Below, in pieces: positions 42,309-53,194 of a DNA stretch of 64,000 nucleotides. The stretch comes from Deltaproteobacteria bacterium (GTDB lineage Bacteria; Myxococcota; Myxococcia; Myxococcales; SZAS-1). The notes beneath the pieces were generated by a model. The model saw nothing but the letters and a program-made list of their open reading frames with translations, did not search any database and had not been told where the DNA came from. The stretch's first letter is position 1; each line of letters begins with the position of its first letter. The translations under genes were made by a program, and so were the position numbers. The DNA is taken from the NCBI GenBank assembly GCA_018266075.1, contig JAFEBB010000005.1, positions 142,922-206,921 of the forward strand, written 5' to 3'.

Positions 42309-43484
42309 CTAGTTTGTAATTGTCGCCGTCGTGTAGCTGTATTCGTTATTGTTCCAATTTGCGTTTCCATTCGTGGTGCCGCAGAGACCAACCGAATAAG
42401 TCCCTGCTGCCAAACCCGAGAGGACGCTGGTGAGCGAGAAGGGCAGCCGCGTGTTCTGCGCGACGCGCTCGCCGAAGAGCCCGCCGCCGCTGGTAAACAG
42501 TGTCGTGCCGCTCACGTAACAAATATCGATATCGAGTGAGGTCGCGCCCCCTGAAGCCGTCGACCCGAGGTTCGCAACCGAGGTGACGAGAATGTTCTGG
42601 CCGGCGGCGATCGTCACTGACACGGAGGCCGCAAGCATTCGGTACGTTGTGTCGGCAGGGAGCGCGGACCCAGGGGCATTGAAGACGAAGCCCTGCGCAT
42701 TCGTCGTGATGGCCACGCCAGCGGCACCCGTTGCGCCCTTGGCTCCCGCCGGACCCGTGGCGCCGGTGGCGCCTGTCGGACCGGCTGGACCTGCGACTCC
42801 CTGTGCGCCCTGTGGCCCCGCCGCGCCCGCCGGACCCTGCGCGCCAGCAGGCCCGGCGGCACCCTGGGCGCCTTGCGCACCTTGCGGACCGGTCGGACCT
42901 GCGGGGCCCTGGGCACCTTGCGCGCCCTGCGGACCGGTCGGACCTGCGGGGCCCTGTGCACCCGATGCGCCCGTCGGACCCGCGGGACCCGTCGGTCCGG
43001 TGGGGCCGCGCAGCCCCGACGACGGTCCCACCCAGTTGCCGTTTGAGTCGATGACCTGGGTGCCGTTCACGGTGACGCTGGTGGGGTTGATGTCGCCGGT
43101 GGCGTCGTTGGCCTTGAGCGCGTAGGGCACGCTGGTGATGGCTTCTCGAGGCGTCATCTCCGCGTCGGTGCCCACCGCGATGCCCAGGTATCGAATCGTC
43201 CCGTCGAAGGCGCTCGCCGGCAGCGCGGTCACGCTGCCCAACTGCACCGCGAAGTAGCCCTGGTTCACCTGGATGGTCTGCTGCTCCGTCCAGAGCGCGC
43301 TGCCGCCGGCCGGACCGGCGTAGAGCGCGAAGTGCAGGATCACGGCGCCCGTCACCGGGTTGCCGCTGGAATCGACGAGCCGGCCCTCCTCGGTGAGCGT
43401 GTCGGGCACGGCGGCGCGCGCGAGGCGAGGCGCGGCGAGGGTTGCCGCCACCAGGGCCATGGCCAGCGTCAGTTTGCGGAGCAT
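42309..43484 (-). CDS. Secreted collagen-like protein
   Basis: 391 residues. Signal peptide [24 protein letters not shown], then a conserved head ([22 protein letters not shown], about 35-125) known from many secreted bacterial proteins. Thirty-three uninterrupted Gly-X-Y triplets follow (residues 157-255; GPT, GPA, GPQ and GAQ dominate, with one Lys and one Arg), then a C-terminal beta domain. It should form a collagen triple helix outside the cell. Low charge in the triplets suggests stability from Pro/Thr. The second gene of a minus-strand run after the Ser-rich lipoprotein. Confidence 0.88.
   Translation of the reverse strand: MLRKLTLAMALVAATLAAPRLARAAVPDTLTEEGRLVDSSGNPVTGAVILHFALYAGPAGGSALWTEQQTIQVNQGYFAVQLGSVTALPASAFDGTIRYLGIAVGTDAEMTPREAITSVPYALKANDATGDINPTSVTVNGTQVIDSNGNWVGPSSGLRGPTGPTGPAGPTGASGAQGPAGPTGPQGAQGAQGPAGPTGPQGAQGAQGAAGPAGAQGPAGAAGPQGAQGVAGPAGPTGATGATGPAGAKGATGAAGVAITTNAQGFVFNAPGSALPADTTYRMLAASVSVTIAAGQNILVTSVANLGSTASGGATSLDIDICYVSGTTLFTSGGGLFGERVAQNTRLPFSLTSVLSGLAAGTYSVGLCGTTNGNANWNNNEYSYTTATITN
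42717..43016. repeat. DNA repeat encoding the collagen triplets
   Basis: 9-bp periodic sequence inside the collagen-like gene, with a near-identical 45-bp block coding [15 protein letters not shown] present twice in tandem. Such tracts expand and contract by slippage, so the length of the collagen region may vary between strains. Confidence 0.85.
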
Positions 43485-43502
43485 CGGAGACCTCGCTTCG
43501 AA

Positions 43503-44105
43503 TCAGGGCGCGCCAGGCGGGACCACGCCGAGCTGCATGCGAAAGTTGGTGGACTGCATCACCGGCCGGGAGCCGTCGCTGGTGCGGACCTGGAGGCTGT
43601 GGTTCGCGCTCGACATCGCCGTCGCGCCTGCCACTTCGCCAGTCTGGTTCGCGTCGCCAGCGCCGGTGGTGCTCGTCGTGCCTGTGGTGCTGCTGGTGCT
43701 GCCCGTCGACCCTGCGGCCGTGGTGGAGCCGGAGCTTCCCGCGCTGGTGGACGTCGACGCGGAGCTGCCCGCGCTGGTCGACGTCGACGCGGAGCTGCCT
43801 GCGCTGGTCGACGCCGTGGTCGACCCGTGCGAGCCGCCGTTGCTGCTGTTCGTCGATCCGGCGGTGCCGGTGGAGCCAGCGGCCGTCGTCGAGCCCGCGC
43901 TGCCCGACGCGCTGGTGCCCTCGATGCTCCCGCCCGTCGAGCCCGTGCCGGTGGTGCTGCCGCCCGAATGGCCGCCGCTGGTGGAGGAGATGAGCTGGCC
44001 AGAGGTGGTGGTCGTCGTCTTCTGGGGCGGGCTCTGGGTGAGCTTGTTGCCGCTGCAACCCGCAAGCACGGCCACCAGGAGGATCGTGGCGCCGCGCAGA
44101 GACAT
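43503..44105 (-). CDS. Ser/Thr/Gly-rich lipoprotein
   Basis: 200 residues. Lipobox LAGC (Cys 17). Residues about 30-150 are almost only Ser, Thr, Gly and Ala, with a phrase ASTSTSAGSS repeated in tandem. A short tail (about 150-200) of normal composition, SSANHSLQVRTSDGSRPVMQ, may be the functional part. It looks like a stalk holding a small domain away from the outer membrane. The collagen-like gene starts 18 bp after it on the same strand, so the two surface proteins are co-expressed. Confidence 0.8.
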   Translation of the reverse strand: MSLRGATILLVAVLAGCSGNKLTQSPPQKTTTTTSGQLISSTSGGHSGGSTTGTGSTGGSIEGTSASGSAGSTTAAGSTGTAGSTNSSNGGSHGSTTASTSAGSSASTSTSAGSSASTSTSAGSSGSTTAAGSTGSTSSTTGTTSTTGAGDANQTGEVAGATAMSSANHSLQVRTSDGSRPVMQSTNFRMQLGVVPPGAP

Positions 44106-44219
44106 GCCGAACTCGCTCCAACCGGGCGCTTGGCCAGCGCCTTGTCAATCGCGTGTAGCAGAAGCCTGGAGCAGGGCGCAACAGGCCGTCCCGCGCTGCC
44201 CAAGCCCCCATTATCGGCG

Positions 44220-45617
<1,398 letters not shown>

Positions 45618-45824
45618 CGCGGACACGCCCCCACAGACGACGTCCAACCCCATCATACTTGCAAACGAAGCTTGCGGCCTTTCACCTCGAATGGCCCGGG
45701 CGGAACCGCGCGGTCGCGCGCTCCGTGGGCGGGCTGCTCATTTCCGCGCTTGATTCCCAAGTGCGGCTTCGCTAGCTAACCGTCGACTTCTTCATCGTTT
45801 GTCCCTTCAACAAGGAGATGTGCC

Positions 45825-47231
45825 GTGGCTGAGACCTTCGACGTCGTCGTGATTGGCTCCGGTCCCGGCGGCTACGTGGCGGCCATCAAGGCTGCTCAGC
45901 TGGGGCTCAAGACGGCGATCGTGGAGAAGGACAAGCGCCTGGGCGGCACCTGCACGCTCGTGGGCTGCATCCCCACCAAGGCGCTGCTCGCGACCGCGGA
46001 GCTGATGGAGAAGCTCAAGGACGCGAAGGAGTTCGGCGTCGACGTGAAGGACTTCGGGCTCAACTTCCTTCAGGCCTACAAGCGCAAGGAGGACGTGGTC
46101 GCCAAGAACTCGGCGGGCATCGACTTCCTGATGAAGAAGAACAAGATCACCGTGTTCAAGGGCCACGGCCGGCTCGCGGGCAAGGGCAAGGTGGAGGTCT
46201 CGGGCGACAAGAAGGAAGTCCTCGACACCAAGAACATCATCATCGCCACCGGCTCCGTGCCGCGCACGCTCCCGGGCATCGAGCCGGATCACAAGCGCAT
46301 CCTCAACTCCGACTCCGTGCTCCGCCTGGAGACGCAGCCCAAGAGCATGATCGTGCTCGGCGCTGGCGCGGTGGGCATGGAGTTCGCCTCTGTGTTCGAC
46401 AGCTTTGGCACCAAGGCAACGGTGGTCGAGATGTTCCCGCACCTGCTCCCCATCGAGGACGAGGACTGCTCGGTGGAGATCGAGAAGGCCTACCGCAAGC
46501 GCAAGATCGACTTCCTCACCGACGCCAAGGTCGAGAAGGTGGAGAAGAACGACAAGGGCGTGAAGGTGACCATCAAGAAGGGCACCGAGACGCAGGTGCT
46601 CGAGGCGGAGACGCTGCTCTCGGCCGTGGGCCGGTCGCCGGTGTCGAACGACCTCGGCCTGGAGAAGACCGGGGTGAAGGTGGACCGCGGCTTCATCGTC
46701 GTGGACAACATGTTCCGAACGGGCGAGCCCAACGTCTTCGCCATCGGCGACGTGATCACCCTCGGCAACGGGCCGCACCCGGCGCTCGCGCACGTGGCCA
46801 GCTACGAGGGCGTGGTCACCGCCGAGTTCATCGCCGGCAAGAACCCGCAGCCGGTGAACTACGACCGCATCCCCAGCGCGACGTACTGCTATCCGGAAGT
46901 CGCGAGCGTGGGCCTCACGGAGAAGAAGGCCAAGGAGCGCGGCTACGACGTGAAGACGGGCAAGTTCCCGTTCTCCGCGAGCGGCAAGGCGCGCATCGTG
47001 GGCGAGAGCTGGGGCTTCGTGAAGATCGTCGCCGACAAGAAGTACGACGAGGTGCTCGGCGTGCACCTGGTGGGCCCGCACGCGACGGAGCTGCTCGCTG
47101 AGGCCTGCCTGGGGCTGCGGCTCGAGACGACGGTCGAGGAGATCGAGAAGACCATGCACGCGCACCCCACGCTGTCGGAGGCCGTCCTCGAGGCGGCCCA
47201 CGCGGCGATGGGCCACACGCTGCACATGTAG
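45825..47231 (+). CDS. lpdA: Dihydrolipoyl dehydrogenase (E3)
   Basis: 468 residues. FAD site VIGSGPGGYVAAIKAAQLG, redox-active disulfide in GGTCTLVGCIPTKALL, NAD site VLGAGAVGMEFASVF, second FAD motif VFAIGDVI and C-terminal catalytic His-Glu in AHPTLSEAVLEAAH. It re-oxidises lipoamide in 2-oxoacid dehydrogenase and glycine-cleavage complexes. The E1 and E2 genes are not in the window, so it is probably the shared E3. GTG start, with AAGGAG upstream. Confidence 0.96.
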   Translation: MAETFDVVVIGSGPGGYVAAIKAAQLGLKTAIVEKDKRLGGTCTLVGCIPTKALLATAELMEKLKDAKEFGVDVKDFGLNFLQAYKRKEDVVAKNSAGIDFLMKKNKITVFKGHGRLAGKGKVEVSGDKKEVLDTKNIIIATGSVPRTLPGIEPDHKRILNSDSVLRLETQPKSMIVLGAGAVGMEFASVFDSFGTKATVVEMFPHLLPIEDEDCSVEIEKAYRKRKIDFLTDAKVEKVEKNDKGVKVTIKKGTETQVLEAETLLSAVGRSPVSNDLGLEKTGVKVDRGFIVVDNMFRTGEPNVFAIGDVITLGNGPHPALAHVASYEGVVTAEFIAGKNPQPVNYDRIPSATYCYPEVASVGLTEKKAKERGYDVKTGKFPFSASGKARIVGESWGFVKIVADKKYDEVLGVHLVGPHATELLAEACLGLRLETTVEEIEKTMHAHPTLSEAVLEAAHAAMGHTLHM

Positions 47232-47240
47232 ACTGCGCCC

Positions 47241-47426
47241 GTGCAGCCAACGCGGCGACAGTGGGTGGTCTGGGGCGTGAGCGGCCTGGTGGGCGTGCTG
47301 CTCCTGGGCGCGCTCACCGTGACCGCGGTGTACCTGTCGACCTCGTTCGTCATCGGCTACGCGCAGATTCCGCCGCCGACGGTCGAAGCCACGAAGCCCG
47401 ACCCGACGCAAGCGGTCGGTCGCTAG
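47241..47426 (+). CDS. Small single-span membrane protein
   Basis: 61 residues: basic N-terminus (MQPTRRQW), one strong hydrophobic helix (about 9-37) and a short polar Pro/Thr tail. It starts with GTG 9 bp after lpdA and ends 39 bp before the kinase gene. Codon use matches its neighbours. No function is recognised; the very short product and position suggest an accessory to one of the two. Confidence 0.6.
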   Translation: MQPTRRQWVVWGVSGLVGVLLLGALTVTAVYLSTSFVIGYAQIPPPTVEATKPDPTQAVGR

Positions 47427-47465
47427 ATTTTCCCCACGAATCTTGCGAGAGTTGCGGGCAGATCC

Positions 47466-48986
47466 ATGTCCGAGACTCTGCGCCCCAGCACCGGCCCATC
47501 CGCGCCGGATCCGCTCATCGGGCAGACGATCAACGGCAGCTACGAGATCCTGCGCCTGCTCGGCGCCGGCGGCATGGGGAACGTGTACGAGGCGAAGCAC
47601 ACCCGCCTCCCGAAAAAGTTCGCCATCAAGGTCGTGCGCAGCGATCTGGCCAAGGACGAGGCCGCGTTCGAGCGCTTCAAGCGCGAGGCCGACATCGCCT
47701 CCAGCCTGGGCAACAAGCACATCGTCGAGGTGCACGACTGGAACGTGCTCCCCGACGGCTCGCCGTACATGGTGATGGAGTTCCTCACCGGCGAGGACCT
47801 CGCGAATCGCCTCGGGCGCCACAAGCGGCTCGGCCCCGACGAGGCAGTGCAGATCCTCACCCAGGTGGTGTCTGCGCTGGAGAGCGCGCACGCCCGCGGC
47901 ATCGTGCACCGCGACATCAAGCCCGAGAACATCTTCCTCGCGCAGATCGACGACGAGCCCGACTTCGTGAAGCTGCTCGACTTCGGCCTCTCGAAGATCC
48001 GCGGCTCGCAGAAGCGGCTCACGGCGAACCTCTCGGTGCTGGGCACGCCCTGGTACATGAGCCCCGAGCAGGCCCGCGGCGACTCCGACCTCGATCACCG
48101 CACCGACCTGTACGCGCTCGCGGTGGTGCTCTACCAGGTGCTCTGCGGACGCGTGCCGTTCGAGGGCGAGAACGTCTACGGCGTGCTCACCCAGATCGCC
48201 ACCCAGCAGCCGCCGCCCATCACCCAGTTCGCGCCAGACCTGCCGAAGCAGCTCGAAATCGTGCTCCAGAAGGCGCTGGCCAAGGAGCCGAACGGGCGCT
48301 ACCCGTCGGTGCGCGAGTTCTGGGAAGCGGCGACGGCTGCGCTGGGCATTTCGGTGGTGCGCAAGAGCCTGCCCTCCGCGCGCGTGCCCGGGCCGAGCGG
48401 CGAGCCGTTCCGCGTGCCCACCCCCTCGCAGCTCCACGTGGGCGGCATGCCCACCATCACCAGCTCGCAGGAGAAGCTGTCGCAGCAGGCGCAGGCGCAG
48501 CCCATCCCGCTCACGAACGTCGCCAAGGCGAAGAGCAAGCCCGACGCAAAGGCCGACTCGTCGCCGAGCATGATCCTGCTGCACCAGGCGGCGTTCGGGA
48601 AACGCAACAACAGCAAGCTCATCGCGTTGGGCGTCGGCGGCGCGGTTCTGCTCGGCCTGATTGGCTGGGGCGTGTACCACGTGACCCGGCCGCCGGTGGT
48701 GGAGAGGGCTGTGGTGCCCGTGCCGCTGCCCACGCCGCCCGAGCCCGCGCCGATCAAGGTTCCCGAGCCGCCCAAGCCGGCCGTCGCCGACGTGAAGCCG
48801 CCCGAGCCGCCCAAGCCAATCGATGTGAAGCCGCCGGTGGCCGAGGTGAAGCCGCCGGCTCCAAAGCCCACGGTGACGCCGGCCGTCGACAAGCCCAAGC
48901 CGACGCCGAAGCCCAAGCCCTCAGGCCACAGCAAGAAGCCGCACGGCGGCGGCGAGCTCATCAACCCGGACGACGTCATCAACTAG
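47466..48986 (+). CDS. Membrane Ser/Thr protein kinase
   Basis: 506 residues. Hanks-type kinase domain (about 27-290): glycine loop LGAGGMGNVYEA, Lys 55 in FAIKVV, catalytic loop VHRDIKPENIFL, DFG in LLDFGLSKI, and the activation segment with GTPWYMSPEQARGD. A Ser/Gln-rich juxtamembrane region leads to one transmembrane helix (about 382-400, LIALGVGGAVLLGLIGWGV), then a Pro/Lys/Val-rich outer tail lacking any sensor domain. All catalytic residues are present. Probably co-transcribed with the TPR protein downstream. Confidence 0.94.
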   Translation: MSETLRPSTGPSAPDPLIGQTINGSYEILRLLGAGGMGNVYEAKHTRLPKKFAIKVVRSDLAKDEAAFERFKREADIASSLGNKHIVEVHDWNVLPDGSPYMVMEFLTGEDLANRLGRHKRLGPDEAVQILTQVVSALESAHARGIVHRDIKPENIFLAQIDDEPDFVKLLDFGLSKIRGSQKRLTANLSVLGTPWYMSPEQARGDSDLDHRTDLYALAVVLYQVLCGRVPFEGENVYGVLTQIATQQPPPITQFAPDLPKQLEIVLQKALAKEPNGRYPSVREFWEAATAALGISVVRKSLPSARVPGPSGEPFRVPTPSQLHVGGMPTITSSQEKLSQQAQAQPIPLTNVAKAKSKPDAKADSSPSMILLHQAAFGKRNNSKLIALGVGGAVLLGLIGWGVYHVTRPPVVERAVVPVPLPTPPEPAPIKVPEPPKPAVADVKPPEPPKPIDVKPPVAEVKPPAPKPTVTPAVDKPKPTPKPKPSGHSKKPHGGGELINPDDVIN

Positions 48987-49024
48987 CCGCCCGGTCTCGC
49001 GGGCGCGCTGCGGAGAGTCGCAAC

Positions 49025-50146
49025 ATGGTCATGGGACGTGCAGGCCGCGCCGCGCTGGTTGTGCTGCTCGCCGCGCTGGTCGTGCCCCGGGCCGCTCGCG
49101 CCGAGGAGGAGCCCAAGGCCCGCGCCAAGCGGCTGGTGGTCTCGGGCAGCGCCAAGTACGAGGCCGGTGATTTTCAGGGCGCGCTTCAGGATTTCCAGCA
49201 GGCGTTCTCGGCGTACCACTCGGCCAAGATCCTCTTCAACATTGGCCAGTCGTACCGCGGCATGAAGGAGCCGGCGCTCGCGGCCGAGGCGTTCGGCCAG
49301 TTCCTGGAGGAGGCCAGCCAGGACGTGAACGTCGACGAAAAGCGCATCAAGGAGGCGCGCACCGCGCTCAAGCAGCTGGAGACCGAGGTCGACCGGGTGC
49401 AGGTCGACATCACGCCGAAGGACGCCGAGCTCGAGCTCGACGGCATGCGGCCGGTGCACCCCAGCTTCTACATGCGCAAGAACGGCAGCCAGGACCTCAC
49501 CAAGCCGCACTACCTGACCGCGACCGCCAACGGCTACCAGCCCACCAAGCGCGACTTCACGCTCATCGAGGCGGAGGCGCTCGCCAAGAACAAGCAGAAG
49601 CTGGTGCTGGAGCTGAAGAAGGTGGAGATCACCCAGGCGCCGACGACCTCGGTGCTCGTGCCCGTGGCCGTGCCCACCAAGGCGCCGGCGCCCACGACTG
49701 CGCCGCCGGTCGTCATTCGCGAGAAGGACAAGGACGACAAGAAGCCCGACGTCCCCGCATCCGGCACGCAGGTGGCCTCGCTCAACCCGAGCAACGGCTC
49801 GAGCAAGCCACCGGACCTGTCGCTCATCGCGCCGCCGCCGGAGAAGAACCACACGCCGGCGTTCGTCGCGTGGGGCGTGGGCGGCGCCCTGGCCACCGGC
49901 GCGGCCATCGTCGGCTTCTGGGCGCTGGGGCAGAACAACCAGCTCAAGTGCGGCCACTCGGGCCAGCCGGCCTGCACCGGTACCGACTTCGATACCGCCA
50001 GCTCCGCCCACAGCAAGGCCCAGATCGCGGACCTGCTCTGGCTGGGAACGGCCGTGGCCGGCGGCACCGGCGCGGTGCTTTGGTTCGTGGCGCCGGGAAG
50101 CCCGGATGGTGCGGGCGGCGAAGTCGGCGTGACCGGCCACTTCTAG
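49025..50146 (+). CDS. Secreted TPR/PEGA-like protein with C-terminal envelope module
   Basis: 373 residues. Signal peptide (VVLLAALVVPRAARA), TPR-like helices (AKYEAGDFQGALQDFQQAF, KILFNIGQSYRGMKEP), a beta region like PEGA (VDITPKDAELELDGMRP), a Pro/Thr linker, a hydrophobic helix (about 280-300), and a tail AQIADLLWLGTAVAGGTGAVLW...SPDGAGGEVGVTGHF. The tail closely resembles that of the protein ending at 53194, ending in Phe. The ATG at 49025 follows the kinase gene by 38 bp. Confidence 0.82.
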   Translation: MVMGRAGRAALVVLLAALVVPRAARAEEEPKARAKRLVVSGSAKYEAGDFQGALQDFQQAFSAYHSAKILFNIGQSYRGMKEPALAAEAFGQFLEEASQDVNVDEKRIKEARTALKQLETEVDRVQVDITPKDAELELDGMRPVHPSFYMRKNGSQDLTKPHYLTATANGYQPTKRDFTLIEAEALAKNKQKLVLELKKVEITQAPTTSVLVPVAVPTKAPAPTTAPPVVIREKDKDDKKPDVPASGTQVASLNPSNGSSKPPDLSLIAPPPEKNHTPAFVAWGVGGALATGAAIVGFWALGQNNQLKCGHSGQPACTGTDFDTASSAHSKAQIADLLWLGTAVAGGTGAVLWFVAPGSPDGAGGEVGVTGHF

Positions 50147-50167
50147 CCAGGTCTTCCGGGGGAATCC

Positions 50168-51946
50168 GTGGAGCTACCCAAGAGCATCGTGCACGTGCTG
50201 CGCGCCCGCGGCCGTGAGCTGGGCGACACGCCCGCGCTGTGGAGCAAGAGGAACGGCAGCTATCAGCCCACGTCGTGGCGCGAGTACGCGAGCCTGGTGG
50301 AGCGCACCGGCCGCGGCCTGATGACGCTGGGGCTCAAGCCGGGCCAGGCCGTGGGCATCCTGGGCTTCAACCGCATCGAGTGGCACCTCGCGGCCTACGG
50401 CGCCATGAGCGCGGGCGGCACGCCGGTGGGCATCTACGTCACCAGCTCGCCCGAGCAGATTCAGTACATCGTGCACCACTGCGAGGCGCCGATCGTCGTG
50501 GTCGAGAACCTGGCGCAGCTCGAGAAGGTGAGGGCCCAGCGCGCGAACCTGCCCCACCTGAAGCACGTGGTGTTGATGGAGGGCCGCGCCGACGACGCGG
50601 TGTCCTTCGACGATCTGCTCGCGCGCGCCGACGGCACCCCGCGCGAAGATCTCGACGCGCGCGTGGCCGGGCTCGAGCCCGAGGGCCTGGCGACGCTCAT
50701 CTACACCTCGGGGACCACCGGTCCGCCGAAGGGCGTGGAGATCACCCACAAGAACGTGGTGTGGACGGCCGCGTACCTCACCAAGTGCGTGGGCGCGCCC
50801 GAGGGCGAGATCCTCATCAGCTACCTGCCGCTCTCGCACATCGCCGAGCAGCTGGTGTCGATGCACTGCGGGGTGTGGAACCGGTTCGAGGTCTACTTCG
50901 CCGAGAGCCTGGAGAAGCTGCCCGAGAACCTGCGCGAGGTGCGGCCGACCTTGTTCTTCGCGGTGCCGCGCGTGTGGGAGAAGTTCAAGGCGCGCCTCGA
51001 GGACGCGATCGCCCAGGCGCCGGCGCAGCGCAAGAAGCTCCTGGCGCGCGCGCAGAAGGTGGCCACCGCGTACCACGAGAGGGCGATGGTCTCCGAGAAG
51101 CCGGGGCCGCTGGTGGCGCTGCAGTACGCGATCTTCAAGCGGCTGGTCTTCTCCAAGCTGCACGCGCGGCTGGGGCTGGAGCGGTGCAAGCTCTTCGGCA
51201 CCAGCGCGGCGCCGATTGGCCGCGACGTGCTCGAGTTCTTCCGAGCCATCGACGTGCCGCTGCTCGAGACCTACGGGCAGAGCGAGGTCACCGGACCGAC
51301 CAGCGTGAGCATTCCCGGGGCGGCGCGCTTCGGCTTCCTGGGGCGGCCCATGCCCGGGCTCACGGTGCGCATCGCCGAGGACGGCGAGATCCTGGTGAAG
51401 GGCGACAACGTCTGCAAGGGCTACCACAAGGAGCCCGCGGCCACGGCGGAGCTCCTCGAGGGCGGCTGGATGCACTCGGGCGACGTGGGCGAGATCGACG
51501 CCCAGGGCTACCTGCGCATCACCGACCGCAAGAAAGACCTCATCGTCACCTCGGGCGGCAAGAAGGCCGCGCCCCAGGAGCTGGAGAAGCACCTGCGCGC
51601 CATCTTCCCGGTAGGGAACGCGGTGGTGGTGGGCGAGTCGCGGAACTATCTGTGCGCGCTGCTCACGCTCGATCCGGATGCGGCCAAGCGCTTCGCCCGC
51701 GAGCGCGGCCTGCCCGAGGACCCGGGCGCGCTGGTGGCGAACCCGACGCTGCAGGCCCAGCTCCAGCAAGGCGTCGACGCGCTCAACGGCAAGCTCGCCA
51801 AGTGGGAGACCATCAAGCGCTTCGAAATATTGCCCAGCGACTTCACCGTCGAGGGCGGCGAGCTCACGCCCACCTTGAAGATCAAGCGCAAGGTGGTGGC
51901 CGAGAAGTACCGCGCGAACATCGAGCGCATGTACGAAGGCGACTGA
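50168..51946 (+). CDS. Long-chain acyl-CoA ligase (AMP-forming)
   Basis: 592 residues of the ANL superfamily. P-loop LIYTSGTTGPPKGVEITHKN, A5-like ETYGQSEVTGPTS, A7 motif MHSGDVGEIDAQGYLRITDRKKD and a late Lys in LTPTLKIKRKVV. This matches FadD15-type long-chain fatty acid activating enzymes of about 600 residues. It forms acyl-CoA for lipid synthesis or degradation in the cytoplasm. GTG start with GGGGGAA upstream, 21 bp after the TPR gene. The downstream gene is convergent. Confidence 0.93.
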   Translation: MELPKSIVHVLRARGRELGDTPALWSKRNGSYQPTSWREYASLVERTGRGLMTLGLKPGQAVGILGFNRIEWHLAAYGAMSAGGTPVGIYVTSSPEQIQYIVHHCEAPIVVVENLAQLEKVRAQRANLPHLKHVVLMEGRADDAVSFDDLLARADGTPREDLDARVAGLEPEGLATLIYTSGTTGPPKGVEITHKNVVWTAAYLTKCVGAPEGEILISYLPLSHIAEQLVSMHCGVWNRFEVYFAESLEKLPENLREVRPTLFFAVPRVWEKFKARLEDAIAQAPAQRKKLLARAQKVATAYHERAMVSEKPGPLVALQYAIFKRLVFSKLHARLGLERCKLFGTSAAPIGRDVLEFFRAIDVPLLETYGQSEVTGPTSVSIPGAARFGFLGRPMPGLTVRIAEDGEILVKGDNVCKGYHKEPAATAELLEGGWMHSGDVGEIDAQGYLRITDRKKDLIVTSGGKKAAPQELEKHLRAIFPVGNAVVVGESRNYLCALLTLDPDAAKRFARERGLPEDPGALVANPTLQAQLQQGVDALNGKLAKWETIKRFEILPSDFTVEGGELTPTLKIKRKVVAEKYRANIERMYEGD

Positions 51947-51952
51947 GCGGCG

Positions 51953-53194
51953 TCAGTAGGTGACTTGCCAGATCGCGCCGTAGACGGCGACGACCAGGTG
52001 GTTGGCGCCGTCGGTGCGAAGGCCGTCGGGCTCGGTGAGGGTGTCGCCACCGCCGAGCGTGGTCACGCCCGCCGACGACACCTCGCGCACCAGGCCCGTG
52101 GACTGCTCGGTCACGAAGATGTTCCCGCTGGCGTCGACGGTGATGCCGGTGAGCGGGCAGAACACGGCGTTGAGCGGATTCGAATCGTCGGAGCCGCTGC
52201 CTGCGGCGCAGCACGACGAGCCCGCGACGGTGGTCACGTTGTGCATGGGCGTGTTGTCCATCTTCCGGATGCGGCAGCTGGTGCCCTGCTCGGCGATGTA
52301 GACCGAGCCGTCGGGGCCCATGGCGATGGCGCGCGGGTCGTCGAAGGTGGCGGAGAGCCCGCCGCCGTCGTTGCGCGAGTCGAGAGAGCCGGCCTGCTGG
52401 CTCGACGAGCCGGCGATGGTGGTCACGCTGTTTCCGCTGATGTCGACGTAGCGGAGGTCGTTGTTGGTCTCCTCGGCGACGATGAGGTTTCCCGAGCCGT
52501 CGATGACGATGCCGAACGGGTCTTTGAACTCGCTCGCGGTGAGCGAGGCGTCGGTGTGGCCCTCGCCATAGCGGTCGCCCACCGTGAGCAGCTCGCTGCC
52601 GTCGGAGAGCCGCACCTTGATCAAGTAGCCCTCCTGGTTGCCGGCCACCGACACCCAGATGTCGCCGTTGGCGTCGGCGGCGATCGCGTTGGGAAGCCCG
52701 CTGGGCGAGGCCTTGAGCACCCAGGAGGAGCCCTGGTTCCACTGGTAGAGCTCGGAAGCGTCGTCCAGCACGACGTACGTCCCGGGCGCGGTGACGACCA
52801 CGTCCTTCACGTACCCGCAGTTGCCCGGGCAGCCGTCGGCGAGGACCGAGTAGGCGCCGCTGGAGCCCGAGGTTCCGGTGGTGCTCGTCGACGTGGTGCT
52901 GCTCGTGCTTCCCGTGCTGCCGCCCGTGCTGGAGGTGGCCGACACCGTGCCCGTGCTGGAGCTCTGGGTGCTGGTGCCGGTGGTGCTCGTGCTCGTGGCG
53001 TTGGTCGACGTGGACGTGCCGGTCGTCGTGCCTTCGGTGGTCGAGCTGGTGCCGGTGCTGCCCGTGGAGCCGGCCGTGGTCGAGCCGCTGCCTCCGTCGG
53101 CGCGGGGGACCTCGCTCTTCGCCGCGTTCTCGTCGGTGTACTGCAGGGTGCAGCCCGCCAGCGTGAGCAGCAGGGCGCCGATGAGCGCGCGCAT
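51953..53194 (-). CDS. NHL-repeat lipoprotein
   Basis: 413 residues. Lipobox LAGC (Cys 15), a Ser/Thr/Gly linker of about 85 residues (about 30-115), then a six-bladed NHL beta-propeller: repeated phrases DPFGIVIDGSGNLIVAEETNNDLRYV, DPRAIAMGPDGSVYIAEQ and PLTGITVDASGNIFVTEQS, about 50-60 residues apart. Likely a surface-exposed binding scaffold. Its ATG overlaps the stop of the upstream gene by one base (TGATG), so the two are translationally coupled. Confidence 0.87.
   Translation of the reverse strand: MRALIGALLLTLAGCTLQYTDENAAKSEVPRADGGSGSTTAGSTGSTGTSSTTEGTTTGTSTSTNATSTSTTGTSTQSSSTGTVSATSSTGGSTGSTSSTTSTSTTGTSGSSGAYSVLADGCPGNCGYVKDVVVTAPGTYVVLDDASELYQWNQGSSWVLKASPSGLPNAIAADANGDIWVSVAGNQEGYLIKVRLSDGSELLTVGDRYGEGHTDASLTASEFKDPFGIVIDGSGNLIVAEETNNDLRYVDISGNSVTTIAGSSSQQAGSLDSRNDGGGLSATFDDPRAIAMGPDGSVYIAEQGTSCRIRKMDNTPMHNVTTVAGSSCCAAGSGSDDSNPLNAVFCPLTGITVDASGNIFVTEQSTGLVREVSSAGVTTLGGGDTLTEPDGLRTDGANHLVVAVYGAIWQVTY

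Noticed and set aside
40730..42420. Genomic island or prophage
   Set aside because: The lower-GC patch holds no integrase, transposase, tRNA end or phage gene, and no flanking direct repeats were seen.
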